Numbered from the stretch's first letter, positions 41,481 to 50,693 are shown. The stretch is 64,000 bases of DNA from Lujinxingia vulgaris (GCF_007997005.1 NZ_VOSL01000059.1:124001-188000), one strand, 5' to 3'. The notes: generated by a model not told the origin, from the letters alone. Program-made: numbers and translations.

Positions 41481-43348
41481 TTGACCACCCCCTCCATGCG
41501 TTCGGGCTCCATCGCGTCAAAGGCCGCGCGGGTAGAGAGCGCCTCAAAGAGCAGCGCCTCCAGGCTCCCTGGCGAGAGCGAATATCCGTGGGTGATGAGG
41601 TTGCTCCCGGTGGCGTCGGCGCCGTGGGCGACGAGCAAGGTGGCGAGCACCTCCCCCTGAATGTCGCGCAGCCCGCGCCAGATCGAGAAGCCCTGATGCG
41701 ACTGCGCATAGGCCTCCCACTCGCCATCGAGAGCCACCGGACGCACGCGCGCCGCCCATTTCGACTCCCACAAGGAGGGAGCCTCATCGCCCTGCCAGGC
41801 GATCTCCCCGCGGCTGATAGCCCAGGTGCCCTCGCTGGCGAAGTTGAGCAGCCCGGGGTTGGAGTCCTCACCCATAAATTGATAGCGGTCGCGGTGGGTG
41901 CCGTTGCGCGCCGCATTGGGCCGGTAGGCGTACATCAACGTCGAGGAGTTCATCAGCCAGTTGTCCGTCTGAAGCTCCCAGGCCGGCCCATCGACATGAA
42001 AGCCTCCCGCGCTCCGGTAGCGATCGCGGGTGCCGTCTTTGCAACGCTCGACAAAGGAGTCAGGCATCACCGTAAGACGCTTGAGAATCGAGGGGATGTC
42101 GCTGGTGTCGATCAGAAGACCGAGCAGCCCCGCCAGATAGGTCGCCCCGTAGGCGCCGGCCTTGATGGTGGCGCCCCCCTGGGTGCAGTCGACGTTATCG
42201 AGCTGCTCAAGCACGCTGGTCGGGATGCAGCCCTCACCGAGCTCGATGGTGTGGCCGTCGACGGTGTAGGAGCCCGGGATCGTCTCGCACTCGTCGGTCT
42301 CATTGCCGTTCTCATCGACCTCGCACTCCTCGCGGGGCGGCTCGAAGGTGGAGTTGGGGTCGTTGGCCGCTTCTTCTTCCAGGGAGTCGCAGGCCGACTC
42401 CTGACTGCTGCCGCTACCGCTGCCGCCGCCCTGCCCGCCTCCACTTCCACCGACGCCGCTGCCACCGTCGCCGGCGCCATCGACACCACCGGCCGGATCT
42501 TCGTTGCCGTTGGAGCCAAGGGCGTTCTTGATCAGAAAGTCGACAAACATAAAGCGCCGGTCGGCCTGCTCGATGATGTTGCCCGGCTCAAAGCCTCCCC
42601 CGAAGATCGGCGGGGCCTCATTGGCCTTCTCGCAGAGCCCGTCCCAGCTGTGTCCGGCCGGCACCCGCACCGGGAGCTGCTGGCGGAAGGTGATGTCGGC
42701 GTCATTCTTGGGCGCCGGATAACCCACGGTCAGCGGCGCGTTGTTGGTAAAGCCCCGCCATACCCCCTGGGTCCAGCTCCAGTAAGGGGTCACGTCGGCC
42801 ATGTACTGCTGGTAGTTGTTGAACGCGCGCTGCTCGGGCCCAAAGAAATTCTGAACGATGGTGTCCAGGCGCAGATAATCGCCCGCCTCCTTCGCTGTCG
42901 CACAGCTCGCGCCGACGGCGATCTCGGCCATTTTTGTACAGAGCTGGGCGACGGCTTGAGCCCCGGGTATCGCCGCGATCAGGTAGCAGGCGATCGTCAA
43001 GACCCAGGCCACCCCGGTGATCCAGGTCATCCAGCTGTAGACGGTCTCATAGGCCGCAACCATGCCGATGTTGACGCGTTTGCCGACGTTGGCAAAGGCC
43101 AGCATGTTCATGGTGCGCGCGTTGATCGCCGCCTGGCTGTAGGCCGACGCGTCGGCCGAGGCCTGCACGTGGACCTTCTCGTTGGCCACCTCGGTGGCGT
43201 CGTAGACCACCAGCCCCATCATCAAAAGAATCATCAAGCCGGCCAGACACAGAAGCGCCAGCGCCCCGCGCTGCTCCTGATGCAGACGCTGCAGCCTCGC
43301 TGAGAGCCCCGCCGACTTCACCTCTTCGCTCTTCTCCATCTCAGTCAT
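41477..43348 (-). CDS. TadG-like pilus-associated protein
   Basis: A 623-residue protein whose N-terminal part matches the TadE/TadG-like Flp pilus domain: the segment QRGALALLCLAGLMILLMMGLVVYD at about 25-50, followed by YDATEVANEKVHVQASADASAYSQAAINARTMNMLAFANVGKR, a pattern typical of such proteins. About residues 290-315 are a Gly/Ser-rich linker, followed by an acidic Glu-rich block; after that a large periplasmic domain. The stop overlaps the next gene and the start overlaps the previous gene, each by four bases. No von Willebrand domain is obvious. Confidence 0.7.
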   Translation of the reverse strand: MTEMEKSEEVKSAGLSARLQRLHQEQRGALALLCLAGLMILLMMGLVVYDATEVANEKVHVQASADASAYSQAAINARTMNMLAFANVGKRVNIGMVAAYETVYSWMTWITGVAWVLTIACYLIAAIPGAQAVAQLCTKMAEIAVGASCATAKEAGDYLRLDTIVQNFFGPEQRAFNNYQQYMADVTPYWSWTQGVWRGFTNNAPLTVGYPAPKNDADITFRQQLPVRVPAGHSWDGLCEKANEAPPIFGGGFEPGNIIEQADRRFMFVDFLIKNALGSNGNEDPAGGVDGAGDGGSGVGGSGGGQGGGSGSGSSQESACDSLEEEAANDPNSTFEPPREECEVDENGNETDECETIPGSYTVDGHTIELGEGCIPTSVLEQLDNVDCTQGGATIKAGAYGATYLAGLLGLLIDTSDIPSILKRLTVMPDSFVERCKDGTRDRYRSAGGFHVDGPAWELQTDNWLMNSSTLMYAYRPNAARNGTHRDRYQFMGEDSNPGLLNFASEGTWAISRGEIAWQGDEAPSLWESKWAARVRPVALDGEWEAYAQSHQGFSIWRGLRDIQGEVLATLLVAHGADATGSNLITHGYSLSPGSLEALLFEALSTRAAFDAMEPERMEGVVK

Positions 43349-44328
43349 GGACGCCCCACTCGATAAGGCTGCGCGGGCATCGTCGCCCGGTAGCTCAACG
43401 TCATGTATTTCGCGCTGCGGGTGCCCACGGTGTGGGTCTCCCCAAAAATTCCGCCCACCAGCGGCATGGCCTGGTGCAATAGAAATGAGTAGCTGACACC
43501 GACCTCCCCCCCGGTGTTGATGACCTCCTCGATCTCGGTGGCCAGGTAGGCGTGCGTGAACTTCTGGGTGGCGCGCGTGGCGTAGTTCGTCGAGCTGTCC
43601 AGCGCGCGATCAAAGGAGGTGTCGTTGGCATCGGCCGAGGGCTCCAGCGGCAGCGCGCCGATGATGGCGTCTTCGATCGAGAAGTAGCGCTCGCGCATGA
43701 TCTCGCGGGCATCCAGCGCCCGCTCCGAGAGACCTCCATCGCCGCCGACGCCGAAGTATCCGGTGGTCTGGTAATTTCCAGGCGCCACCGGCGTAAAGGT
43801 CAGCGCGACCGCGATACGCGCGCGATCTTTGATCTCCGCCTCGCTGATCCCGGGCTCCGGCGCCCACACCCAGGCGGTACGCGCGGCCTGAAAGTACGCC
43901 ACCTGATTGAGCACGCCGGCGATGTTGTTGATCGCCAGCTGGGCCAGCCCGAAGATCAAGAGCAGCACAATCGGGATCACGATCAGGGTCTCCGTGATCA
44001 CCGTGCCCCGCGCTGCCCGCAGCGCGCGCTGCGAGGTGCGCGCCATCGGCCGCGTCCCGCTCGATGTGAAGAGCGCCCACACGATCATCAGGAGCGCCCA
44101 CACACAGGCCGACAGGCCCAGCTGAATCGCCCCTCCCAGCGCGACCGCGCGCGGAACCCCCTCGTGCTGCCAGCTGGCCGCCACCAGGCGCAGCGTCAGC
44201 GGCGCGTCGGCCACCACACACGAGACCAGCCCGCACACCAGGAGCACCCCGATCAGGTGGAAGCCCCCCCGGGTCCAACGGGCGCTCCACTGCGCAGCGC
44301 TGCGCATTCGAGTCTCACCTCTCGTCAC
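43345..44328 (-). CDS. TadE-like membrane protein, first gene of the pilin operon
   Basis: About 327 residues with two or three hydrophobic spans: one near the N-terminus (FHLIGVLLVCGLVSCVV), one around WALLMIVWALFTS, and a TadE-type segment near residues 108-132 (GTVITETLIVIPIVLLLIFGLAQLAINN) with the conserved Glu. The rest is periplasmic. The start is ambiguous: GTG 44349, GTG 44328 (GAGG five bases upstream) or ATG 44307; I use 44328. It overlaps the downstream gene by four bases. Together with the two following genes it forms a tight minor-pilin operon. Confidence 0.7.
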   Translation of the reverse strand: MTRGETRMRSAAQWSARWTRGGFHLIGVLLVCGLVSCVVADAPLTLRLVAASWQHEGVPRAVALGGAIQLGLSACVWALLMIVWALFTSSGTRPMARTSQRALRAARGTVITETLIVIPIVLLLIFGLAQLAINNIAGVLNQVAYFQAARTAWVWAPEPGISEAEIKDRARIAVALTFTPVAPGNYQTTGYFGVGGDGGLSERALDAREIMRERYFSIEDAIIGALPLEPSADANDTSFDRALDSSTNYATRATQKFTHAYLATEIEEVINTGGEVGVSYSFLLHQAMPLVGGIFGETHTVGTRSAKYMTLSYRATMPAQPYRVGRP

Positions 44329-44704
44329 ACCAACCTCCCATTCGCACACGTCCCCGGCGAACAGATCATCGCCGCCGAAGATCCCGACTCATTCATCGAT
44401 GGCACCTCATGTGTGCAAAGCTTGTTCCAGAGCGTCGGGCACGCGCCAACTCGCGAACTTAGCCCGACCGGGCTGTGACAGGCTGGCACGCCGTGGTCAG
44501 TCCCTGCCTCACGCCCCTTCGCGGGGGACGTGCCTCACGGCGCTTCGGGAGGGCCGGGAGGCGAATTGTTGCTCCGGACGCAAGATCGCGGCGCAGCGCG
44601 CGATAACAGACGTGCGCTCACGCGCCATCGCCCCGGCGCGTTGTGAAGCACCGTCGTTCGCAACCGGCCGGAACTGACTTCGAGATCTTTGCAGGGAGAT
44701 GACC
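44329..44704. other. Divergent intergenic region between pilin operon and comM
   Basis: No gene is visible. The region must hold leaders and promoters for both the minus-strand pilin operon and comM, but no clear -35/-10 pair could be named. Confidence 0.4.
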
Positions 44705-46267
44705 ATGGTCACCCGTGTGCATTCTGCGACTTTGCTGGGCGTCGACGCCTCGCTGGTCGATATCGAGATCGACTTCGCCGTAGGACTTCCGGCCTTCCAC
44801 CTGGTGGGGCTTCCCGATAACGCCATCCGCGAGAGCCGCCTGCGGGTGCAGGCGGCCATTGAGAACCTCACCCTGGAGTTTCCCGTGGATCGGCGCGTCA
44901 CCGTCAACCTGGCGCCGGCCAACATCCGCAAAGATGGCACCGCCTTTGATCTTCCCATCGCGCTGGCGATCTTGCGCGCCCAGGGGGTGATCCCGCCCGT
45001 GGCGAGCGCGCCGCGGCTGGGCGATTATCTGGTGGCCGGCGAGCTCGCGCTCGATGGGCGTCTGCGCCCGATCCGCGGGGCGCTGGCCATGGCGATCCTC
45101 GCGCGCGACATGGGTCTTCAGGGGGTGATGATCCCCCGGGAAAACGCCGCCGAGGCCGCCGTCGTCGAGGGCGTCGAGGTGCTGGGGTTTGAGCATCTTT
45201 CGGAAGTTGTGGCGCTGATGCAGGCCCGCAAGACGGCCGAGCCCTTTGAGCGCCAGCCGATGCCCCGGCCGGGGTTGCGCCGGGTGGGCGACGTGGATTT
45301 CTCGCAGGTCAGCGGGCAGCTCCCGGCCAAGCGCGCCCTGGAGGTCGCCGCCGCCGGCGCGCATAACGTCTTGATGATCGGGCCTCCCGGCTCCGGAAAA
45401 AGCATGCTGGCGAGGCGGCTGGCCACGATCCTGCCGGAGATGAGCTTTGAGGAGGCGCTGGAGACCACCAAGATCTACAGCGTCACCGGCCGGCTCCCCC
45501 CGCAGACCCCCTGGATCTCGGAGCGCCCCTTTCGCGCTCCGCACCACACCATCAGCGAAGTTGGCCTGGTGGGCGGGGGATCGGGCATCCCGCGGCCGGG
45601 AGAGTTGAGCATGGCGCATAACGGGGTGCTCTTTCTCGACGAGCTCCCGGAGTTTCGGCGCAACTCGCTCGAGACGCTGCGCCAGCCTCTGGAGAACCGC
45701 CAGGTCACGCTCACGCGCAGCCTGCTCAGCCTGACCTACCCGGCCGATGTGATGCTGGTGGCGGCGATGAACCCGTGTCGCTGCGGGCATTTTGGCAACA
45801 ACGCCCGGCGATGCTCCTGCTCCATCGACGAGATCAAACGCTACCGCTCGCGTTTAAGCGGCCCGCTCCTCGATCGCATCGACATTCATATCGAGGTGCC
45901 GGCGGTGCCTTATGAGGAGCTGCGCCGCGCGCGACCCTCGGAGCCCTCGGCGGCGATCCGCCAGCGGGTCCAGCGCGCGCGCGACCGTCAGCGCGAGCGC
46001 CTGCAGAGCTGCGGACGCCACGCCAACAGCCAGATGGGGCCGGACCAACTTCGTCGCCACTGCGCCCTGACCGACGACTGCCACGAGATGCTCGCCAGGG
46101 TCGTCGATCGGCTGGGGCTGAGCGCCCGAAGTTGCGATCGCATGCTCAAGGTGGCCCGCACCATCGCCGATCTCGACCAGGCCCCGGACATCACCCAGGC
46201 GCATCTGGCCGAGGCGATCCATTACCGCTCGCTGGACCGCCCTCTGGACGCTCAGCTGGCGTCGTAG
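44705..46267 (+). CDS. comM: YifB/ComM-family AAA+ ATPase
   Basis: A ring helicase that in naturally competent bacteria extends branch migration during DNA uptake recombination. The N-terminal Lon-like domain (about 1-170) has DLPIALAILRAQG and GELALDGRLRPIRGAL. The AAA+ core has Walker A GPPGSGKS, Walker B VLFLDELPE, and the Mg-chelatase-like C-terminal part begins after the zinc-ribbon-like Cys cluster PCRCGH ... CSC. The length of 520 residues is normal. The ATG at 44705 has GGAG six bases upstream, so the ATG two codons earlier was rejected. Its 3' end overlaps the convergent kinase gene by 16 bp. Confidence 0.93.
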   Translation: MVTRVHSATLLGVDASLVDIEIDFAVGLPAFHLVGLPDNAIRESRLRVQAAIENLTLEFPVDRRVTVNLAPANIRKDGTAFDLPIALAILRAQGVIPPVASAPRLGDYLVAGELALDGRLRPIRGALAMAILARDMGLQGVMIPRENAAEAAVVEGVEVLGFEHLSEVVALMQARKTAEPFERQPMPRPGLRRVGDVDFSQVSGQLPAKRALEVAAAGAHNVLMIGPPGSGKSMLARRLATILPEMSFEEALETTKIYSVTGRLPPQTPWISERPFRAPHHTISEVGLVGGGSGIPRPGELSMAHNGVLFLDELPEFRRNSLETLRQPLENRQVTLTRSLLSLTYPADVMLVAAMNPCRCGHFGNNARRCSCSIDEIKRYRSRLSGPLLDRIDIHIEVPAVPYEELRRARPSEPSAAIRQRVQRARDRQRERLQSCGRHANSQMGPDQLRRHCALTDDCHEMLARVVDRLGLSARSCDRMLKVARTIADLDQAPDITQAHLAEAIHYRSLDRPLDAQLAS

Positions 46268-49107
46268 GCCAGGCGAAAGCCGATGCCCGCGGAGCGGGCA
46301 TCGGCCAACACGCGCATGCGGCTGGCCAGACGGCAGGCGCGCTGATCCATGTTCCAGCCGCCGCCGCGCACGGCGCGATCGTCGCCGTCATTCGGATCGG
46401 CCGCGCACCACTCCTGGACCCCGCCGCTCAAATCGCGCACCCCGTACGGGGAGGTATCGTCGACGAAGGTGCCTACCGGCTCAGGCTGGCTGAACTCCTG
46501 GCGAGAGTAGCGCATCTTGCAGAACGTGGCGTCGAAGTGGTTTCCCCAGGGAAAGAAACGCGCGTCGACGCCGCGGCCGGCCTTCTCCCACTCGTCCTGG
46601 CGAAGCAGCCGGTAGTGGCGGCCGTCGCGCTGGCTGCGCCAGGTGCAGTAGGCCCGGGCGTCGTGCGCGCTGATGCCCACCGCCGGAAGGTCGAGTTCAT
46701 GGCCCACACCCTCGGCGTAGCGCTCGCGCATCGGCCCCTCAATGAGGATCGGCGAGGGGGCCCAGCGCCCGGTGGTCGCATCGAAGATCGCAAGCTCACC
46801 GTCGTCAGCGCGGGTCTTCGGGGCGTGACGTCGGGCCTGCTCCAGCTCGCTCTGGCTGAGCTCATCGAGCCACTCCAGATACTCGCGAAACGTGACCGGG
46901 AAACGCGCGCAGAAGAACGAGGCGACCTCCACCTGGCGCGCCGGGCAGGGGTTAAACGCCTCCGGATCGCCTCCCAGGGTGCAGCGCCCGCCGGCGACGT
47001 ACACAAAGCCCGCGGAGACCTCATGGTCGGCGGGAAGATCCACGCGAAACTCCGCGCGCGTCATGCCCACCTCCACATGAAGGGGCGCGCGCACCGGGGC
47101 TGAGCCGCTGCGCTGCACCACCATCATGTAGCTGCCGGCGTCCAGCGACTCGAGGTGCGCCGGCGATCGACCCAGCTGGCGGGCATCGGCGACCACCATC
47201 CGGCGGTCGATCTCCTGGTAGGGAAAGAGCGTGATCTCCGCACCGGGCGGACGCGTCGTGAGCACCACCTCGCAGTGGCGTGAGAAGCGTGCAGCGAAGT
47301 CCTCGCCGCCGTACTCCCGCACCATCGCCTCGTAATAGACCATATCGGCGACGTCCTGGCGCTGGCGTGAGGCCAGGTAGCGCTCCCAGCAGAGCTCGGC
47401 CATCCCGCTGCGTGCCTCGGCCTGCTCCGGGACGAGCAGCAGAACTTCCTGAAAGGCGGCCACCGCCTCACCAAAGATCTGCGCGCTCTCGCGCTGAAGC
47501 TCCTGGCGTCGGTCATCGAGCTCCCAGAGCGCACGTTTGCGCTCGATCGACTCCCAGGGCTCGATCTGCCCGCTGAGGCCATCGATCTCGTCGCCCAGCG
47601 CCTCGGCCCGCGAGAGCGCCTCCCGGTACGCCTGGAGCAGAGCCTCTCCGCGCGCCACGCTGGCCTGAATCTGCACCGGACCACTCCCGCTAATCGCGGT
47701 GTCGAGCGCCTCGTAAAAGTCGCGCGCCGAGGCGAACCGCTCCTCGCGCTCCCTGGCCAGCGCCCGCAGACACACCGCCTCAACCGCCTCGCTGAACGCC
47801 CACAACGCCTCCCCTCGTTGCGAGGGAGGCACAAGCTCGCCCTCGACCACCAACCACATCGTCGCACGGGCGTCGTCGCCCTCGAAGGGCACCTCCAGAG
47901 TGAGGATCTCGTAGAGCAGCGCCCCCAGACCGTAGACATCACTGCGGGCGTCGACCTCATCCAGGCGGCCCTGAGCCTGCTCCGGAGACATGTAGGAGGG
48001 GGTGCCCAGAGTGTGACCCTGTCCGGGCCCGTCATCCGGCCCCAGATCCGTATGCACCCGGTTTCCGCTGACGTGGGCGATACCCCAGTCCATCACCAGC
48101 ACCTCGCCATACTCACCGAGCATGATGTTGGAGGGCTTGAGATCGCGGTGCACCACCCCGCGCACATGCGCATAATGAATGGCCTGGGCGACCTGCCGCA
48201 GGATGCCCAGCAGCCGGGAGAGCGAATACTCGCGAAGGTAGACCTCATCGCGCCCACGCAACCCCTCGATCACCTCGGCCAGGGAGTGATGGTTGACGCG
48301 CCGCATGGTGTAATAAACACGACCGTCATCGAGGACGCCCACATCGTAGATGGGCATGATGTTGGGGTGCTCCAGCTGGCCTGTGATCTGCGCCTCGGCC
48401 AGGAAACGCGCGACCGCCCGGGCATCATGGCGCGCGGAGGGGCGCGCGATCTTCATGGCCACCACTCGCCCCAGCACGCGGTCGTGGGCCGAGAGCACGC
48501 TGCCGCCCCCGCCGGTGCCCAGCGCCGCGCCCAGCTCGTAGCGCGCCTGCCCGCTGAGCATCTCCCCGGCGCTCAACGCCGGCTGGTAGACATCGGTACT
48601 CTCAAAGGCGAAATGACGTCCGGTCTCCTCCCCGCCTCGCCAGCCGGGCCGTGCCCAGGCCGCCGCCACGCCTCCGGGCAGGGTAGGGTTGGCGTCCACA
48701 GCCACCTCCGTGCTCGTCTCCAACCCCAGCCCCTCCGGGGGCTCCTCTGCCCCGGCGGTCGGCTCCTGACCAATTCCTTCCGCGGGGGCTTCCCGCTGCC
48801 CCAACTCAATCCGCGCGGTCACCGCTTCATCAGCCTTATAAAAGCCGGCCGCTCTTTCGCGGCCTTTGCCCTCAAAGAAGGCCGTCTCTGCGCGCTCAAA
48901 CCCCTCCTCATAGCCCAGGCTGCGCAGAACCTCCTCCAGCCCCTGACGTTCCAACCACCCCTGACTCACCCAGTGTTCGGGTGCGGGCATCTTCCCCTCA
49001 TCGGCCAGGCGGCCCAGCTCATAAAGACTGCGCGAGACGGTCTCAAAATCGACCAGCCTGCGCTCCAGCGCCACGCGCGCAATCTGTTGATGCACTTTCC
49101 AATCCAA
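46252..49107 (-). CDS. Ser/Thr protein kinase fused to an FGE-sulfatase-like domain
   Basis: A 951-residue soluble protein. Residues of about 1-180 form a helical N-terminal domain and a disordered linker. The eukaryotic-like kinase (about 190-470) has GTGGGGSV, Lys in VVAMKIA, HRDLKPSN and the DFG motif written DWG, with SPEQAQG after it. A helical coiled segment (about 480-620) and a beta-sandwich of about 640-720 follow. The C-terminal part (about 725-951) is FGE-like: RCTLGGDPEAFNPCPARQVEV, EWEKAGRG, FPWGNHFD, VQEWCA and RGGGWNMD. Such domains often act as non-catalytic ligand binders beside kinases. The start is TTG, with AAGGGG upstream. Confidence 0.85.
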   Translation of the reverse strand: MDWKVHQQIARVALERRLVDFETVSRSLYELGRLADEGKMPAPEHWVSQGWLERQGLEEVLRSLGYEEGFERAETAFFEGKGRERAAGFYKADEAVTARIELGQREAPAEGIGQEPTAGAEEPPEGLGLETSTEVAVDANPTLPGGVAAAWARPGWRGGEETGRHFAFESTDVYQPALSAGEMLSGQARYELGAALGTGGGGSVLSAHDRVLGRVVAMKIARPSARHDARAVARFLAEAQITGQLEHPNIMPIYDVGVLDDGRVYYTMRRVNHHSLAEVIEGLRGRDEVYLREYSLSRLLGILRQVAQAIHYAHVRGVVHRDLKPSNIMLGEYGEVLVMDWGIAHVSGNRVHTDLGPDDGPGQGHTLGTPSYMSPEQAQGRLDEVDARSDVYGLGALLYEILTLEVPFEGDDARATMWLVVEGELVPPSQRGEALWAFSEAVEAVCLRALAREREERFASARDFYEALDTAISGSGPVQIQASVARGEALLQAYREALSRAEALGDEIDGLSGQIEPWESIERKRALWELDDRRQELQRESAQIFGEAVAAFQEVLLLVPEQAEARSGMAELCWERYLASRQRQDVADMVYYEAMVREYGGEDFAARFSRHCEVVLTTRPPGAEITLFPYQEIDRRMVVADARQLGRSPAHLESLDAGSYMMVVQRSGSAPVRAPLHVEVGMTRAEFRVDLPADHEVSAGFVYVAGGRCTLGGDPEAFNPCPARQVEVASFFCARFPVTFREYLEWLDELSQSELEQARRHAPKTRADDGELAIFDATTGRWAPSPILIEGPMRERYAEGVGHELDLPAVGISAHDARAYCTWRSQRDGRHYRLLRQDEWEKAGRGVDARFFPWGNHFDATFCKMRYSRQEFSQPEPVGTFVDDTSPYGVRDLSGGVQEWCAADPNDGDDRAVRGGGWNMDQRACRLASRMRVLADARSAGIGFRLAYDAS

Positions 49108-49177
49108 CTCAAACCCCTTGACTTTGCGTTCCCCCGGACGACCTTCGCCACGCGGTGCCTCTCAGGCCCACTTGATG

Positions 49178-49207
49178 TTAACATCGCTTAACGTTTCGCC
49201 AAACGTT
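49178..49207. promoter_or_regulatory. Operator candidate upstream of the cupredoxin-like gene
   Basis: AACGTTT-CGCC-AAACGTT (49190-49207) is a perfect inverted repeat, and TTAAC repeats at 49178 and 49188, ten bases apart. Placed between the divergent kinase and the cupredoxin-like gene. Confidence 0.4.
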
Positions 49208-49225
49208 CTCCTGCGTTGCCCGCCA

Positions 49226-49253
49226 TTGACTTTCCGCAGGCGAGAAGTATCTT
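49226..49253 (+). promoter_or_regulatory. Promoter for the cupredoxin-like gene
   Basis: TTGACT (49226-49231), a 16-bp spacer and TATCTT (49248-49253), about 100 bp before the ATG at 49353. Confidence 0.5.
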
Positions 49254-49352
49254 TTCCCACCTGTAGTCGACGTGCGATGAACTTCTGTATAACACCTTCA
49301 CGCGTCGTCGCGTCCTGTGATCTGAACTGGCTCTATGTTTAGGAGGAATTCC

Positions 49353-49727
49353 ATGTTCATCCGTTTTGCCGCTAAAGCTATGTCCATCGCCATGCTCGTC
49401 AGCCTTATGGCCTTCACCGCGGCCTGCGGTGGCGGCGACACCGTGCCTGACGACTCGGCGGCGCAGTCCTCGAACGCTCCCGAAAGCCGCTCGGTGGTGC
49501 TCTACCAGTTCCGCTACAACCCGAGCAGCCTCACCATTCCGGCCGGCACCACGGTGACCTTCAAGAACCGCGATCCGGAGCGCCACAACATCAACATCGC
49601 CGCGCTCAACGTCGACCAGAACCTCGACGCCAACCAGGAGTGGTCTTATACCTTTGATACCACCGGCGAATTCGCCGTCTCCAACCGCTTCGACGACCGC
49701 ATGCAGCTGACGGTTATCGTGCAGTAA
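49353..49727 (+). CDS. Cupredoxin-like lipoprotein with copper ligands missing
   Basis: A 124-residue lipoprotein (lipobox FTAAC, Cys25) whose mature part is a small cupredoxin-type beta-sandwich: SLTIPAGTTVTFKNRDPERHNI has the first copper His (H78) in place. The second ligand loop, usually C-x-x-H-x-x-M, reads Ser110-Asn-Arg-Phe-Asp-Asp-Arg-Met117: Cys and His are replaced, so a type-1 copper site cannot form. The fold is kept; the role may be a binder rather than an electron carrier. AGGAGG lies six bases before the ATG. A terminator follows directly, so it is a single-gene unit with its own promoter. Confidence 0.75.
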   Translation: MFIRFAAKAMSIAMLVSLMAFTAACGGGDTVPDDSAAQSSNAPESRSVVLYQFRYNPSSLTIPAGTTVTFKNRDPERHNINIAALNVDQNLDANQEWSYTFDTTGEFAVSNRFDDRMQLTVIVQ

Positions 49728-49752
49728 GCCGCGAGCTCAGGCACGCGCTTAA

Positions 49753-49791
49753 AGAGCGCTCACCGCCTGCGCGGTGGGCGCTCTTTTTTTT
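49753..49791 (+). terminator. Intrinsic terminator after the cupredoxin-like gene
   Basis: A 14-bp stem (AGAGCGCTCACCGC with its partner, one G-T pair), a four-base loop CTGC and a run of eight to nine T. Confidence 0.9.
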
Positions 49792-49865
49792 CACCGCCCG
49801 AAAACCCGCCGGCGGCACCTTGAACACGGACGCATCGGCACCACCATCACAGGGGGGGAGAGAGC

Positions 49866-50600
49866 ATGGACGACGCGTCGCCAGATCAAACTGTAATGGC
49901 CCACTTCTACCGCGCCAGCGTGATGCATGCCGACGTCTGGCGCCAGCGCCTGGACGCCACGACCAACTGGGCGATCGTCACCAACGCGGCGATGCTCTCC
50001 TTTACCCTCTCCCAGCCCGACACCCCGCACTTTATCGTCTTGCTGCTGATCGGGGTGAACTTCCTGCTGCTGATCATGGAGAGCCGGCGCTATCAGCTCT
50101 ACGATCTATGGCGACGACGCATACGCTGCCTGGATCGTTACTTCATCGCCGCCCAGCTTGCCCCCGGGCATGGCCCCTCTCCCGAACACGCGCGGCGCGA
50201 GCTTAAATCCCTGGCCGACGACCTGGGCCACTCCTACCCCCAGCTCAGCCTGATCGACGCGCTGGGCTACCGGCTGCGCCGAAACTACGGCTACATCCAG
50301 CTCATCGCCCTGGGTACCTGGTGCCTTAAGCTCTTCATTCACCCCACGCCCGTCTCCAGCGCGGAGTACTTCGTGCGCCGCGCCCACATCGGCTACATTA
50401 GCGGGCCGATGACCATGACGATGGTCATCTCGCTGACCCTCTTCGTGATCTTCGTAGCGCTGCGTGCTCCCTCCGAACAGATGGTCGCCTGGCAACAGCT
50501 CCCCTCCCCGATTGAGCGCCTCTTTCGCCTGCCGATCTTTCATCGACGCATGGCGCTCGATGAAGAAGAGAACTTCCACCGCCACGATCCCAAACACTGA
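49866..50600 (+). CDS. DUF2270 membrane protein
   Basis: A 244-residue protein of the DUF2270 type: the N-terminal segment MAHFYRASVMHADVWRQRLDATTNWAIVTNAA and MESRRYQLYDLWRRRIRCLDRYF are typical. Hydrophobic helices lie at about 40-75 and 180-210. DUF2270 proteins are widespread inner-membrane proteins of unknown function. The ATG at 49866 follows a GGGAGAGAGC-type purine run. It is followed by a terminator-like hairpin at 50620. Neighbours are unrelated in function. Confidence 0.85.
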   Translation: MDDASPDQTVMAHFYRASVMHADVWRQRLDATTNWAIVTNAAMLSFTLSQPDTPHFIVLLLIGVNFLLLIMESRRYQLYDLWRRRIRCLDRYFIAAQLAPGHGPSPEHARRELKSLADDLGHSYPQLSLIDALGYRLRRNYGYIQLIALGTWCLKLFIHPTPVSSAEYFVRRAHIGYISGPMTMTMVISLTLFVIFVALRAPSEQMVAWQQLPSPIERLFRLPIFHRRMALDEEENFHRHDPKH

Positions 50601-50619
50601 GAGCGCTCCCGAAACGAGA

Positions 50620-50646
50620 AGAGCCCGGCCGATGAGGCCGGGCTCT
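50620..50646. terminator. Terminator-like hairpin between DUF2270 gene and phhA
   Basis: Stem AGAGCCCGGCC / GGCCGGGCTCT with a five-base loop, but only a weak T-rich tail on either side. Could serve both convergent genes. Confidence 0.6.
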
Positions 50647-50693
50647 CTGCGCATACGCGTCGGCGACCCGCGATGCAGGTCACCTCAACACAC

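Noticed and set aside
41588-43303. Long plus-strand open frame antisense to the TadG-like gene
   Set aside because: Composition is that of a reverse shadow, and the minus-strand gene fits the operon with four-base overlaps.
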